64,000 bases of DNA from UQRS01 sp050946935 (GTDB lineage Bacteria; Bacillota; Clostridia; Oscillospirales; Acutalibacteraceae): NCBI GenBank assembly GCA_050946935.1, contig JBMNVR010000001.1:1-64000 (forward strand). Reading direction: 5' to 3'. Under the pieces are notes generated by a model, which was not told the origin of the DNA, ran no database searches, and saw only the letters and a program-made list of their open reading frames with translations. Shown here one piece after another: positions 32,769-41,981 of this stretch. How positions within the stretch are numbered: position 1 is the stretch's first letter; each line of letters starts with the position of its first letter. Made by a program: the position numbers and the translations under genes.

Positions 32769-34478
32769 CTACCGTTTGGCGTGGGCCTTCAGCAGAACCT
32801 CCACGTCGTCGGCCGTTGCAAGTGCCATGACCATCCCGGCCAGCGTATCGGCCTCCTCCCTTGTCCAAAGGGAAATTGCCTTCCGCGTAGCGAGCACAGA
32901 GGTCGGGCTGACGCTGTATTCCTCCAGCCCGAAGGAGATCAGCAGCGGAATAAGCAAGGGATCCGCCGCTGCCTCGCCGCACATGCCCACCGGGATCCCA
33001 GCCGCCCTGGCGCTGCCGATAATCTCCCGCAAAGCGCGCAGCACGGCCGGATTATAGGTGGAATAGAGATTTGCCACCCGGCTGTTTCCCCGGTCGACCG
33101 CCATGGTATAGCCAGTCAGATCGTTGGTGCCGATGCTGAAGAAATCTGCCTCCTTCGCCAACAGATCAGCCGTCAGCGCGGCGGCCGGCGTCTCGATCAT
33201 CACGCCGAGCGGCATGGCCTTGCGGAAGGGCTTGCCCTCGGCCGCCAGCTCGGCCTCGCATTCAGCAAGCAGCGCCCGGGTGCGGCGCACCTCCTCCACC
33301 GAAGTGACCAGAGGCAGCATGATTTTGATGTTTCCCTCGGCGCCGGCCCGCAGCAGGGCGCGAAGCTGAACCTTGAAAATCTCCGGCCGGTCGAGGCAAA
33401 AGCGAATCGCCCGATGCCCCAAAAAAGGATTCTCCTCTTTTTCCATCTGAAGATAGGGGATATCCTTATCTCCGCCAACGTCGAGGGTACGGATAATAAC
33501 CTCCCGACCGCCCATGGCCGCCGCGGCGTCGCGATAAGCCTCGTACTGCTCCTCCTCCGAAGGGAGGGCGGCGCGGTCCATAAAGAGGAATTCGGTTCGG
33601 AAAAGGCCGACGCCCTCTCCATCGTTTTTCACCACCTGCGCCGCCTCAGCCGCCTTTCCGATGTTGCCGTAAAGGGCGACCTGCGTCCCATCCGCTGTGA
33701 GGGTCGGCTTGCCGGCAAAGGCGCGCAGCGCAGCCCGCCTCGCCTCCTGCTCGCGGCGGAGCTTTTCATACCGGACGGCCGTCTGGTCATCCGGGGAAAG
33801 AAGAACAATCCCCTCGCTTCCGTCGACGATGACCCGATCACCGGTTCGGATTGCCCCGGCCACGCCGGAGATTCCCAAAACCGCCGGAATTTCCAGCGCG
33901 CGGGCGAGTATCGCCGAGTGGGAGGTTCGCCCGCCCAGCTCGGTCACGATGGCGGCGACCCGCTCCCGGTCGATCCCCACCGTCATGGAAGGGGTGAAAT
34001 CCCTGGCCACTATCACCGTGCCCGGCTCCACCGCCGTAAGGTCGATGTCGTCCCGGCCCAGCAAAAGCTTCAGGATCCTTGTACGCAGGTCGCGGATGTC
34101 GGTCGCCCTCTGCCGGGTCAGCTCATCCTCCACCGTCGAGAACATGTCGATATACATCTGGCAAACCAGATCGAGCGCCGCCTCAGCCGTGCGGCCGTCG
34201 TCGATGTATTCTCCCATCTGGGAAACAAGAAAGGGATCCTCGATCATCATAATCTGACCGTTCAGGATGGCGGCCTGCTTCTCCCCGACGCTGTCCTTCA
34301 TCCTCTCCCACATGGCGTGGGTCTGCTCCTTGAAAGCCTTAACCGCCTCATTAAGACGGCTGCGCTCATTCTCCCGCCCGGTGAACACCGCGCCGGAGTA
34401 GTCCAGATCCGGATCGGCCAAAACGACCGCCCTGCCGATCCCAATGCCGGCCGAGCCGGCGATTCCGTTGTATACCAT
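32769..34478 (-). CDS. ptsI: PTS phosphoenolpyruvate-protein phosphotransferase (enzyme I)
   Basis: A 569-residue enzyme I transferring phosphate from phosphoenolpyruvate to HPr. The phosphohistidine domain has GGRTSHSAILARALEIPAV with the active His; the C-terminal PEP-binding barrel shows GVGLFRTEFLFM, REVIIRTLDVGGDKD, FFSIGTNDLTGYTMAVDRG and GMCGEAAAD with the catalytic Cys. It is the last gene of the fru-pts operon, 27 bases after ptsH. Length is normal for the family. Confidence 0.95.
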   Translation of the reverse strand: MVYNGIAGSAGIGIGRAVVLADPDLDYSGAVFTGRENERSRLNEAVKAFKEQTHAMWERMKDSVGEKQAAILNGQIMMIEDPFLVSQMGEYIDDGRTAEAALDLVCQMYIDMFSTVEDELTRQRATDIRDLRTRILKLLLGRDDIDLTAVEPGTVIVARDFTPSMTVGIDRERVAAIVTELGGRTSHSAILARALEIPAVLGISGVAGAIRTGDRVIVDGSEGIVLLSPDDQTAVRYEKLRREQEARRAALRAFAGKPTLTADGTQVALYGNIGKAAEAAQVVKNDGEGVGLFRTEFLFMDRAALPSEEEQYEAYRDAAAAMGGREVIIRTLDVGGDKDIPYLQMEKEENPFLGHRAIRFCLDRPEIFKVQLRALLRAGAEGNIKIMLPLVTSVEEVRRTRALLAECEAELAAEGKPFRKAMPLGVMIETPAAALTADLLAKEADFFSIGTNDLTGYTMAVDRGNSRVANLYSTYNPAVLRALREIIGSARAAGIPVGMCGEAAADPLLIPLLISFGLEEYSVSPTSVLATRKAISLWTREEADTLAGMVMALATADDVEVLLKAHAKR

Positions 34479-34505
34479 TCCGGTTTACCCCCTTATCCGG
34501 GCCGC

Positions 34506-34772
34506 TTATTTCTCGCCAAGCCCGCTTTCGATGAAGGAGACCGCCTCTTCCAGTGCGGCCGCCTCGTCCTCGCCGTCACAGATCACCGTGATCTCCGACC
34601 CGAATTTGATGCAGGCCGCCATGATGTTCATAATGCTTTTGGCATTGATTTTCCTGCCGTTAAAATCAAAGGTGACGTCGCTTTTGTATTTCACCATTTT
34701 AGAGATGAATTCGTTTGCCGGCCGCATGTGAAATCCCATTTCATTGACGACCTTGACCTGCTTTTGTACCAT
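34506..34772 (-). CDS. ptsH: HPr phosphocarrier protein
   Basis: An 88-residue protein. The phosphoryl-accepting His is in MGFHMRPANEF; the usual HARPA is HMRPA here. The regulatory serine lies in INAKSIMNIMAA, so phosphorylation by HPr kinase and CcpA-type control are possible. It carries phosphate from enzyme I to FruA. The gene lies between fruA and ptsI, unlike the more common separate ptsHI operon. Confidence 0.93.
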   Translation of the reverse strand: MVQKQVKVVNEMGFHMRPANEFISKMVKYKSDVTFDFNGRKINAKSIMNIMAACIKFGSEITVICDGEDEAAALEEAVSFIESGLGEK

Positions 34773-34846
34773 ATATAATTCCGTCCTTTCTATAAAACCG
34801 GCCCGTTTTTTCCTCCGGCTCCGGCGCGATCGGCCGCCTGTGAAAT

Positions 34847-36769
34847 TCAGGCCGCCTCTTTATTTTTCTTCAGCAAAGCGAGCATGAACATCCCGACAAC
34901 CGAGCCGGCCGCCAGCGCAATGACGTACCCCAGCACATTACCCACGACCGGGAAGACGAACAACCCTCCGTGCGGCGCGCGCAGGGTGCAGCCGAAAGCC
35001 ATCGAAAGTCCACCGGCCACGGCCGAGCCGACGACACAGGCGGGAATGACCCGCAGCGGGTCGGCTGCGGCGAAGGGGATTGCCCCCTCGGTGATAAAGC
35101 AGAGGCCCATGATATAATTGACGATGCCCGACTTGCGCTCCTCCGGCGTGAACCTGCGCTTAAAAAAGGTGGTGGCGAGCGCAATAGCCAGGGGCGGGAT
35201 CATTCCGCCGATCATGACCGCTGCCATAATATCGAAGTTGCCGTTCGCAATGGCTGCCGTGCCGAAGACATAGGCCGCCTTGTTGATCGGGCCGCCCATG
35301 TCGACCGACATCATCCCGCCGAGCAGGCAGCCGAGGACGATCTTGCTGATGCCGCCCATACTGTTCAAAAGTTCCGTGATGCCGGTGTTGATCATGGCAA
35401 CAAACGGGTTGATGGCGCACATAACCACCCCAATCAGCAGCACCCCGATCAGCGGATAGATCAGAACCGGCTTGACTCCCTCAAGCGAGCGGGGCAGCCT
35501 GCCGCAGAGCTTTTCCAGTCCCAACACCAGATAGCCTCCGATAAAGCCGGCCAGCAGCGCGCCGAGAAATCCGGCCGAAACCGCCGTCGAGCTGTCCAGG
35601 TTGGTAAAGGAGATTCCGTAGTTTGCAATCGCGCCGCCAACAAACCCGACCAAAAGGCCGGGGCGGTCGGCAATGCTCATGGCGATATAGCCGGCGAGAA
35701 CAGGCAGCATAAAGCCGAAGGCCGTATTGCCGATGGTTTTCAGGAAGGCGGCCAGCGGGGTATTCATGCCGAAGTTGGACGGATCAATCGCATAGTTGTC
35801 GAACAAAAAGGCCAGTGCGATCAAAATACCGCCGCCGGTCACAAAGGGCAGCATATGGGAAACGCCGTTCATCAGATGTTTGTAGATTCGGCGGCCGGCG
35901 CCCTCTTTTTCGGCGGAGGCCGGCTCGGCCGCGCTGCTGCTGTGATGATAGATCGGAGCCGAGCCGTCCAGGATTTTGCCGATCAGCTCCTCCGGCTTAT
36001 GGATCCCGTCGGCCACCTTGGTAATCAACGTGCGCTTGCCGTCGAACCGGGCCATCTCCACATCCCGGTCGGCCGCGACAATGATCCCGTCGGCCGCCTC
36101 GATCTCCGCTGCGGTAAGCACATTCTTCGCCCCGCCGCTGCCGTCGGTCTCGGCCTTGAGGGTGACGCCCATCTCCCGCGCCTTTTTCTCCAGCGCCTCG
36201 GCCGCCATAAAGGTGTGCGCGATGCCGGTCGGGCAGGCGGTAACGGCCAGGATCCGGTACCCCGCCGCCGGCTCCGCATCCGCGGCCGGTTCACCCCCCG
36301 TTGGTTCGCCGTATTTTTCCTCCTCCTTCCGGTCGATCAGGGAGAGAAATTCCTCCGACGTTTTCGCGTTTCTGAGAGCAGCTGCAAAGTCCGGCTCCAT
36401 CAGCATAACCATCAGGCGGGAAAGGATCTCCAAATGCAGGTCGCCGTCCGGCGTCGCCGCAATCATAAAGAGAAGCTTTACCGGCTGACCGTCGGGCGCA
36501 CCGTAATCGACGCCGTCCGGTACCGTCGCGGCGGCAAGACCGGGAAACTTTACACTCTCCGATTTGGCGTGGGGAACGGCGATGCCCTCCCCGATGGCGG
36601 TGGTTCCCTGCGCCTCCCGTGCCAGGATGGCCGCCTTATACCCGGCCGGATCGGCCAGGTGCCCGCTTTTTTCCTGCAAAGACACCAGAAGCTCGATCGC
36701 CTCCTCTTTTGAGGAAAGCGCCGTGCCGAGCGCGATACCGCCCGGTTTTAAAAGATCGGTAATACGCAT
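34847..36769 (-). CDS. fruA: PTS fructose transporter, EIIABC fusion
   Basis: A 640-residue protein. The IIA domain (1-~150) has GEGIAVPHAKSESV with the phosphorylated His. The IIB domain (~170-270) begins RILAVTACPTGIAHTFMAAEAL with the active Cys. The IIC domain (~290-635) has ~9-10 membrane segments (HMLPFVTGGGILIALAFLF; GALLAGFIGGYLVLG; GAIPFAAADPLRV). It imports fructose as fructose-1-phosphate. Domain order A-B-C is that of Firmicutes FruA. It lies ~100 bases after fruK. Confidence 0.95.
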   Translation of the reverse strand: MRITDLLKPGGIALGTALSSKEEAIELLVSLQEKSGHLADPAGYKAAILAREAQGTTAIGEGIAVPHAKSESVKFPGLAAATVPDGVDYGAPDGQPVKLLFMIAATPDGDLHLEILSRLMVMLMEPDFAAALRNAKTSEEFLSLIDRKEEEKYGEPTGGEPAADAEPAAGYRILAVTACPTGIAHTFMAAEALEKKAREMGVTLKAETDGSGGAKNVLTAAEIEAADGIIVAADRDVEMARFDGKRTLITKVADGIHKPEELIGKILDGSAPIYHHSSSAAEPASAEKEGAGRRIYKHLMNGVSHMLPFVTGGGILIALAFLFDNYAIDPSNFGMNTPLAAFLKTIGNTAFGFMLPVLAGYIAMSIADRPGLLVGFVGGAIANYGISFTNLDSSTAVSAGFLGALLAGFIGGYLVLGLEKLCGRLPRSLEGVKPVLIYPLIGVLLIGVVMCAINPFVAMINTGITELLNSMGGISKIVLGCLLGGMMSVDMGGPINKAAYVFGTAAIANGNFDIMAAVMIGGMIPPLAIALATTFFKRRFTPEERKSGIVNYIMGLCFITEGAIPFAAADPLRVIPACVVGSAVAGGLSMAFGCTLRAPHGGLFVFPVVGNVLGYVIALAAGSVVGMFMLALLKKNKEAA

Positions 36770-36871
36770 TTTCTGTATAACCCCTTTCTGTCTTTTCCAA
36801 TGTGTTTTCGGTTCGCTACAACAGGCCGGAGTTTCCCCCGACGTCCCGTTCGCTCCCTGCGATATCCGTTG

Positions 36872-37783
36872 TCAGTCCCGTGCGGTCCGCTGCATCAGCC
36901 GGTCGATTTCTTCCCTTTGCGCCAACCCATCGGAAAAGGCGGTCGCGCTGCCGGCCGCCGTCCCCAGCCGCAGGGCATAGAGCAGGTCTCCGGTCTCTAT
37001 ATATCCCGCGAGGAATCCGGCCACCATCGAATCTCCCGCGCCGACCGAGTTTTTGACCTTTCCCTCCGGCGCGGCAAGAACGTGGCGGACGCCGGCCTCG
37101 GTCACTAGCAGCGCGCCGTCCCCGGCGAGGGAGACCAGCACGTTCCGCGCGCCCCGTTCCTGCAGTTTTCGGGCGCCGGCCTCGATTTCATCCATGGTTC
37201 TAAGCTCAGTTCCGAGAATCTCTCCCAGCTCGAAGCCGTTCGGTTTGATCAGGAAAGGATGATGTTTCAGCACATTTACAAGCAGGTCGCCGGTTGCGTC
37301 CACAATCGACTCAATTCCTTTTCCCGAAAGACTTTGCAAAATTTTCTCATACACGTCGTCCGGCAGAGAGGGTGGTATACTCCCCGAAAGGCAGAGGTAG
37401 TCGCCCGCCTTCAGCCGGCCGAGTTTTTTATACAGTGCGTTCAGCGCGTCGAGTCCAATATCCGGCCCGTTCGCATTGATGTCGGTTTCCGCGTCGGCCT
37501 TGATTTTGACATTGATGCGGGTCAGTCCCGTCCCAAGTTCGATAAAATCGGTGCGAACGCCGGACGCCTCCAGCCCGTCGCGCAAAGCCGTGCCGGTAAA
37601 ACCGGCCGTAAACGCGATGGCGGTGTTTAGCAGGCCGAGGGTCTGCAACACGCAGGAGACATTAATCCCCTTCCCGCCGTAGTAAACCGCCTCCGATGCG
37701 GCGCGGTTGACCTCACCCGGGTGCAGTGCCGGCATATGAAGCACATAATCAATCGCCGGATTGAAAGTAACGGTATAGATCAT
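36872..37783 (-). CDS. fruK: 1-phosphofructokinase
   Basis: A 303-residue PfkB-family kinase: TVTFNPAIDYVLHM at the N-terminus, YYGGKGINVSCVLQTLG, and the C-terminal KNSVGAGDSMVAGFLAGY with the catalytic Asp and anion hole. It phosphorylates fructose-1-phosphate, made by FruA, to fructose-1,6-bisphosphate. Tagatose-6-phosphate kinases share the fold, but the fruR-fruA context decides. It lies ~50 bases after fruR. Confidence 0.94.
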   Translation of the reverse strand: MIYTVTFNPAIDYVLHMPALHPGEVNRAASEAVYYGGKGINVSCVLQTLGLLNTAIAFTAGFTGTALRDGLEASGVRTDFIELGTGLTRINVKIKADAETDINANGPDIGLDALNALYKKLGRLKAGDYLCLSGSIPPSLPDDVYEKILQSLSGKGIESIVDATGDLLVNVLKHHPFLIKPNGFELGEILGTELRTMDEIEAGARKLQERGARNVLVSLAGDGALLVTEAGVRHVLAAPEGKVKNSVGAGDSMVAGFLAGYIETGDLLYALRLGTAAGSATAFSDGLAQREEIDRLMQRTARD

Positions 37784-37836
37784 AAGGCAAACCTCTTCTT
37801 TCCCTTAAACAATACGTGCCAGGGGCAAATGTCTCT

Positions 37837-38583
37837 TTATAAAATTTCCTTAATGGTCGCAGCCTTGCGGTATTTCTCCTCCGGAACGCGGTCGGTGAGA
37901 ATACAGGCCTTATCCAGCCCGAGAAAGGTGACGGCCGAAACCATGCCGAATTTGCTGCTGTCGGCTAAAATAAAACTGACAAAAGCCTGCCGGCAGGCTT
38001 CGGTTTTCAGCAAGGCCTCCTCCGGATCAGGGGTGGTAAAGCCGCGGGAAACCGAAATCCCGTTCACGCCGAGAAACGCCTTGGTAAAATTGTACTGCCG
38101 CAGCATGCCGGAGGCCAGCGCCCCAACCACCGCCTGGGTGGAGAGCTTGATCTCTCCGCCGACAATATAGGCCTTGCAGCCTTTCTGAATCAGTTTCCGT
38201 GCGTGAACAATTCCATTTGTGACAAAGGTCGCGCGACTGCTTTCAATATAATCAATCATTCGCTCGGTCGTCGTGCCCGCGTCGATATATATAAAATCGC
38301 TGTCGTCGATCTGGGCAGCGGCGTACCGCGCGATGCGATCCTTCTCCGCCATATGAAGCCGCTGCTTGGTCGGTACATCAGGCTCGTCGGGCAAAAACCG
38401 GCCGCCCACCCGGGTTGCACCGCCGCGTACTTTTATAAGTTTGCCTTGTTTATCCAGATTTATAAGGTCGCGCCGCACGGTAGACTCGGAAATTTTAAGG
38501 CTGTCGCAAAGCTCCTGCACCGTAACGGCGCCTCGCGCCTCCATTTCCTGCAGGATTGCGTTATAGCGTTCTTCTGTCAGCAT
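37837..38583 (-). CDS. fruR: DeoR-family regulator of the fructose operon
   Basis: A 248-residue regulator. The N-terminal HTH is LTEERYNAILQEMEARG to ISESTVRRDLINLD; the C-terminal sugar-phosphate sensing domain contains YIDAGTTTERMIDYI and GVNGISVSRGFTTPDPEEALLK. DeoR-type FruR proteins repress fru operons until fructose-1-phosphate binds. The start is ATG 38583, ~11 bases after AAAGGA; ATG 38595 directly abuts that site. Two near-identical candidate operators flank its promoter, pointing to autoregulation of the entire operon. Confidence 0.92.
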   Translation of the reverse strand: MLTEERYNAILQEMEARGAVTVQELCDSLKISESTVRRDLINLDKQGKLIKVRGGATRVGGRFLPDEPDVPTKQRLHMAEKDRIARYAAAQIDDSDFIYIDAGTTTERMIDYIESSRATFVTNGIVHARKLIQKGCKAYIVGGEIKLSTQAVVGALASGMLRQYNFTKAFLGVNGISVSRGFTTPDPEEALLKTEACRQAFVSFILADSSKFGMVSAVTFLGLDKACILTDRVPEEKYRKAATIKEIL

Positions 38584-38630
38584 CGTTCGGACCATCCTTT
38601 CACAAAAAGCTATGGTTTATAATTTTATGC

Positions 38631-38646
38631 TCAAAATCATTCAAAA
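38631..38646 (-). promoter_or_regulatory. candidate FruR operator 1
   Basis: Minus-strand TTTTGAATGATTTTGA, downstream of the promoter in the fruR leader. It matches operator 2 at 15 of 16 positions. Confidence 0.65.
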
Positions 38647-38695
38647 TTCTTCAACTTTCGTTTTGCTTTTCGGTTGATTTCTGGATTGTAATCTC

Positions 38696-38724
38696 AATAT
38701 AGCAAACAAATCTTTCATTGTCAA
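38696..38724 (-). promoter_or_regulatory. fru-pts operon promoter
   Basis: Minus-strand TTGACA, 17-base spacer, TATATT (6/6 and 5/6). It lies between the two candidate FruR operators. Confidence 0.88.
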
Positions 38725-38734
38725 GCATTTTTAA

Positions 38735-38750
38735 TCAAATTCATTCAAAA
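38735..38750 (-). promoter_or_regulatory. candidate FruR operator 2
   Basis: Minus-strand TTTTGAATGAATTTGA, 10 bases upstream of the -35 box, in the same orientation as operator 1 and ~104 bases from it, a spacing suited to looping. Confidence 0.65.
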
Positions 38751-38827
38751 ATATTTTATATTCGATCAATACAGATCGTTATCTTTCATAAAAATTCACT
38801 TTTCCCCCTTTCCGAGAAAAGAAAAGA

Positions 38828-38856
38828 TTGAAAACCCTTTTTGATCTGTATATAAT
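38828..38856 (+). promoter_or_regulatory. promoter of the 39.1 kb membrane-protein operon
   Basis: Plus-strand TTGAAA, 17-base spacer, TATAAT (5/6 and 6/6), ~290 bases before the first start codon. Confidence 0.72.
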
Positions 38857-38862
38857 ATAGGA

Positions 38863-39148
38863 TAGACAATGCAGTCTGAGGTGTAATGTGTTTTTTGCGG
38901 AAATTCTGAAAAATGCAGGGGCATTACGGCTTTTTTGTTCGTCTTGCCAAAAATCTTCGACCGAAAGCGCCAAAAAAAGATACCGGTTTCAGAACGCCCG
39001 AAGCAGCGGGGATTGCGCCTTGTAATGACGGGCAACACAGAAAGCGGTGGTTTTTATTCTCTCGGCGCAATATATTATCTATGAATTTATAGACACAAAA
39101 TCATCATCACCACAGATCAAATCATCCGTCCAAAAAGGGGGAAACCAT
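38863..39148 (+). other. long untranslated leader before the membrane-protein gene
   Basis: The promoter at 38828 would give a leader of ~285 bases. It contains GTAATG / CATTAC and CCGGTTTC-like partial pairings and two T-runs (38889-38894, 38933-38938), but I cannot assign it to a riboswitch class. No ORF of note lies in it. Confidence 0.35.
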
Positions 39149-39940
39149 ATGGTAAGCGCCGGTCTGATCCGAAAAAACGCCGCCGCGGTTATAAAAAAGA
39201 TTCTTCCGCAGTGCACCGCTGTAACCGGCATCTTTTGCCTGTTTTCGCTTCTGGGCGTTTTTTTCGGTCAATTGTTTTCGCTCTTTTTCCCCGCCTCTAT
39301 TCGTACGGAAATTATCCTTGCTCTCTCAGCGATTTTCAATATTTTCCTCGTCACGCCGCTGACCCTCGGAATTCAGCGATGGGCCTGGCGGCTGACCGGC
39401 GGCGCCGACGACAGCCTGCGCACGGTTCTTTACGCCTTCGGTGATGGGGAGGGCTACCGCCGCGCGCTCGGTTTTTCCCTGCGATATAATTTGCGGCTGT
39501 ACGCGCTGCAGCTCGCCGGCCTTCCCGCGCTTTTGCTGGAAAAATGGGATGCGTCCTCCTCCACAACCGGGGTGTTATCCGACGTTTGGGGCACGGCCGC
39601 GCCGGTTTTGTCGGCCGCCGCCGCGCTGCTGGAACTGATTGGCGGCATTTTTTGCCTCTGGCTGACCCTGCGCTATTTTCTGGCCCCCTACCTGCTGTCC
39701 AATGACGAAACGCTCTCTCCGGCGCAGGCACTGCGTCTCTCCTTCAAAATGATGTCGAGGCGGGCAGGCGGACTGCTTGGCTTTTTCCTCAGCTTTATCG
39801 GTTGGGGGCTGCTTTGCCTCCTGGTTCTGCCGGTTATGTATGTGCTGCCGCTGATTTGGATCAGCGGGGCAATCTACGCCCGGTATCTGATAGCCGATTA
39901 CAACAGCTTTTATATGACAGGAGGAATTCTGCATGCCTGA
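39149..39940 (+). CDS. multi-spanning membrane protein (DUF975-like)
   Basis: A 263-residue integral membrane protein, start ATG 39149 behind AAAGGGGG. Hydrophobic segments: ~25-48 (TAVTGIFCLFSLLGVFFGQL), ~55-78 (EIILALSAIFNIFLVTPLTL), ~155-185 and ~215-250 (GFFLSFIGWGLLCLLVLPVM). The central segment FRLSFKMM-like (here LRLSFKMMSRRAGGLLGF) before the last span resembles DUF975 proteins, whose role is unknown. It overlaps the downstream acetyltransferase gene by 8 bases. Confidence 0.7.
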   Translation: MVSAGLIRKNAAAVIKKILPQCTAVTGIFCLFSLLGVFFGQLFSLFFPASIRTEIILALSAIFNIFLVTPLTLGIQRWAWRLTGGADDSLRTVLYAFGDGEGYRRALGFSLRYNLRLYALQLAGLPALLLEKWDASSSTTGVLSDVWGTAAPVLSAAAALLELIGGIFCLWLTLRYFLAPYLLSNDETLSPAQALRLSFKMMSRRAGGLLGFFLSFIGWGLLCLLVLPVMYVLPLIWISGAIYARYLIADYNSFYMTGGILHA

Positions 39941-40436
39941 TCTTTTTATGCGACCCATATGCACGGCGGAGGAGTTCGCCTCTCTCAGCCGGTTTGCCGC
40001 CGACATCTGGCGGGAGCATTTTTCCCCGCTCCTGCCGCCGGGACAGACCGAATATATGATCGAAAAATTCCAGTCGGCGGCAGCCATGGAGCGCCAGACA
40101 GCAGAAGAGGGCTACCGCTATTATCAGATGGAGGCGGACGGCCTTCAGGTCGGATATTTTGCCATCAAGCCGGATGGCTCCCGCCTCTTTTTAAGCAAGC
40201 TGTATGTTGAAAAATCCAATCGGGGAAAAGGATATTCCTCCGCCGCGCTGAATTTTATCAAAAGGCATTGCAAAGAAAACGGCTTTTCGGCCGTCTGGCT
40301 GACCGTCAACCGACACAACGCCGGACCGATCGCCGTCTACCGCCATTTCGGATTCCGTGTAATTGAGGAGAAGGTGACCGACATCGGCGGCGGCTATGTC
40401 ATGGATGATTATTTTATGGAACTTTTGGTGGAATAG
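39933..40436 (+). CDS. GNAT-family N-acetyltransferase
   Basis: A 167-residue acetyltransferase translationally coupled to the membrane protein by an 8-base overlap. Acetyl-CoA binding is at LYVEKSNRGKGYSSAALNFI; the C-terminal NRHNAGPIAVYRHFGFRV is typical of the family. It resembles small-molecule or amino-acid acetyltransferases; substrate unknown. Confidence 0.85.
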   Translation: MPDLFMRPICTAEEFASLSRFAADIWREHFSPLLPPGQTEYMIEKFQSAAAMERQTAEEGYRYYQMEADGLQVGYFAIKPDGSRLFLSKLYVEKSNRGKGYSSAALNFIKRHCKENGFSAVWLTVNRHNAGPIAVYRHFGFRVIEEKVTDIGGGYVMDDYFMELLVE

Positions 40437-40628
40437 CCTTCGGGTCTGCTTCTTAAAACGAACATAAAGATAAAACCCCGTCAGGAATGCATCGGGTTTC
40501 TAAGGACAGATGGCAGAATCATTATACTAAATATTTAAACAAAAAAACGCACACATCAATACTATTAAATCTCTATTTGAATAGAATAAAACTTTGTCAA
40601 TCAAACGATAGACAACAGGATAAGGTTA

Positions 40629-41891
40629 GTGGAATTTATGGATATGAACAGTTCTAAAAGAACTAAATTTGCTTGTTATTTTACATATCTTGCAATGTCG
40701 TCGGTATTTAGCTTGCCGCCGCTTTTATTTGCTACTTTTAGAGAAATGTACGGAATATCCTATACACTTCTCGGAACGCTGGTTCTTGTAAACTTTTGCA
40801 CACAACTTGGCATAGATTTAGTATTTAGTTTTTTTAGTAAATATTTCAATATACACAAAACCATTCGGTTAATGCCTCTTATTACAGCATTCGGACTTTG
40901 CGTATATGCTTTAATTCCCTTTATTTTTCCACAATATGCATATGTCGGACTTATTATGGGAACATTCATATTTTCTATAGCGGCGGGACTTGGTGAAGTG
41001 TTAGTAAGTCCTACTGTAGCTGCACTACCTTCTGATAATTCGGAAAGAGACATGAGTGTTTTGCATTCTCTTTACGGTTATGGCTTCGTTGGTGTTGTCG
41101 TGATCAGCACATTGTTTCTCCGGTTCATAGGCAAAGAGTATTGGATGTATTTAACTTTATTTTGGGCTTTGTTACCGATTATAGCCTCGATTCTTCTTTC
41201 AATTTCCGAACTTCCCAATATGGATGCAGAGCAAAATAAAATCAAAGCAGTAAACTCAAAGTATAGAACTAAAAGCATTGTTCTTTGTATGGCTTGTATT
41301 TTCTTGGGCGCTTGTGCTGAAAATACAATGTCGAATTGGATTTCTGTTTATACTGAAAGTGCTTTGCAAATGCCAAAGGTGTGGGGAGATATTTTTGGTA
41401 TGGCACTTTTCGCTATACTACTTGCACTTACAAGAACCTTTTATGCAAAATATGGAAAGAATATCCATAAAGTTTTAACAATTAGTATGTTAGGCGCTAT
41501 TGTCTGCTATGCTATAGTTGCTATGTCACCCAACGTTATCCTTTCCTTGATTGCTTGTGCTGCAGTTGGTATTTGCACATCTATGCTATGGCCAGGCACT
41601 TTAATTCTAATGGAAGAAAAAGTGCCTGCAGTTGGAGTTGCAGCTTATGCACTTATGGCTGCAGGCGGTGATTTTGGAGCCTCCTTCGCACCGCAAACAT
41701 TAGGCATCATTGTCGATAACATTTCTATGTCTGATTGGGCAAGAAATTTTGGCAGCACATTATCATTGTCGCCCGAACAATTGGGCTTTAAAATCGGTAT
41801 GCTCATGGCCACTATATTTCCGATTTTAGGGTTGTGCCTTTTAGCATACATGAAAAAATATTTTAGCAAAGGTGCGGAAATTAGCCATTAA
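40629..41891 (+). CDS. MFS transporter, AT-rich
   Basis: A 420-residue major facilitator superfamily protein with ~12 hydrophobic segments and the central cytoplasmic loop (NMDAEQNKIKAVNSKYRTKS). Features: MYGISYTLLGTLVLVNFCTQL in the first half and SMLWPGTLILMEEKVPAVGV in the second. Sugar- or drug-type substrate is unknown. The start is uncertain: GTG 40629 (AAGG upstream), ATG 40638 or ATG 40644. Codon use is strongly AT-biased compared with neighbours, and an IS30 remnant follows, suggesting horizontal acquisition. Confidence 0.82.
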   Translation: MEFMDMNSSKRTKFACYFTYLAMSSVFSLPPLLFATFREMYGISYTLLGTLVLVNFCTQLGIDLVFSFFSKYFNIHKTIRLMPLITAFGLCVYALIPFIFPQYAYVGLIMGTFIFSIAAGLGEVLVSPTVAALPSDNSERDMSVLHSLYGYGFVGVVVISTLFLRFIGKEYWMYLTLFWALLPIIASILLSISELPNMDAEQNKIKAVNSKYRTKSIVLCMACIFLGACAENTMSNWISVYTESALQMPKVWGDIFGMALFAILLALTRTFYAKYGKNIHKVLTISMLGAIVCYAIVAMSPNVILSLIACAAVGICTSMLWPGTLILMEEKVPAVGVAAYALMAAGGDFGASFAPQTLGIIVDNISMSDWARNFGSTLSLSPEQLGFKIGMLMATIFPILGLCLLAYMKKYFSKGAEISH

Positions 41892-41923
41892 ACTCCCATT
41901 TTACAATGAACGCTATCAGCAAA

Positions 41924-41960
41924 AACACCCGGCAAGATTTCGAAATCCTGCCGGGTGTTT
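41924..41960 (+). terminator. terminator of the MFS gene
   Basis: AACACCCGGCAAGATTTCG / CGAAATCCTGCCGGGTGTTT, a long stem with one mismatch, ~33 bases after the stop. Confidence 0.88.
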
Positions 41961-41981
41961 CTCTAGGCGTTTCCTCCTGCA

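Noticed and set aside
32496..34778. Plus-strand open frame of 760 codons opposite ptsI and ptsH
   Set aside because: Antisense shadow of conserved PTS genes; no start signal or motif.
40473..40502. AACCCCGTC / ATCGGGTTT hairpin after the second acetyltransferase gene as a terminator
   Set aside because: Stem is imperfect and no T-run follows; not strong enough to list.
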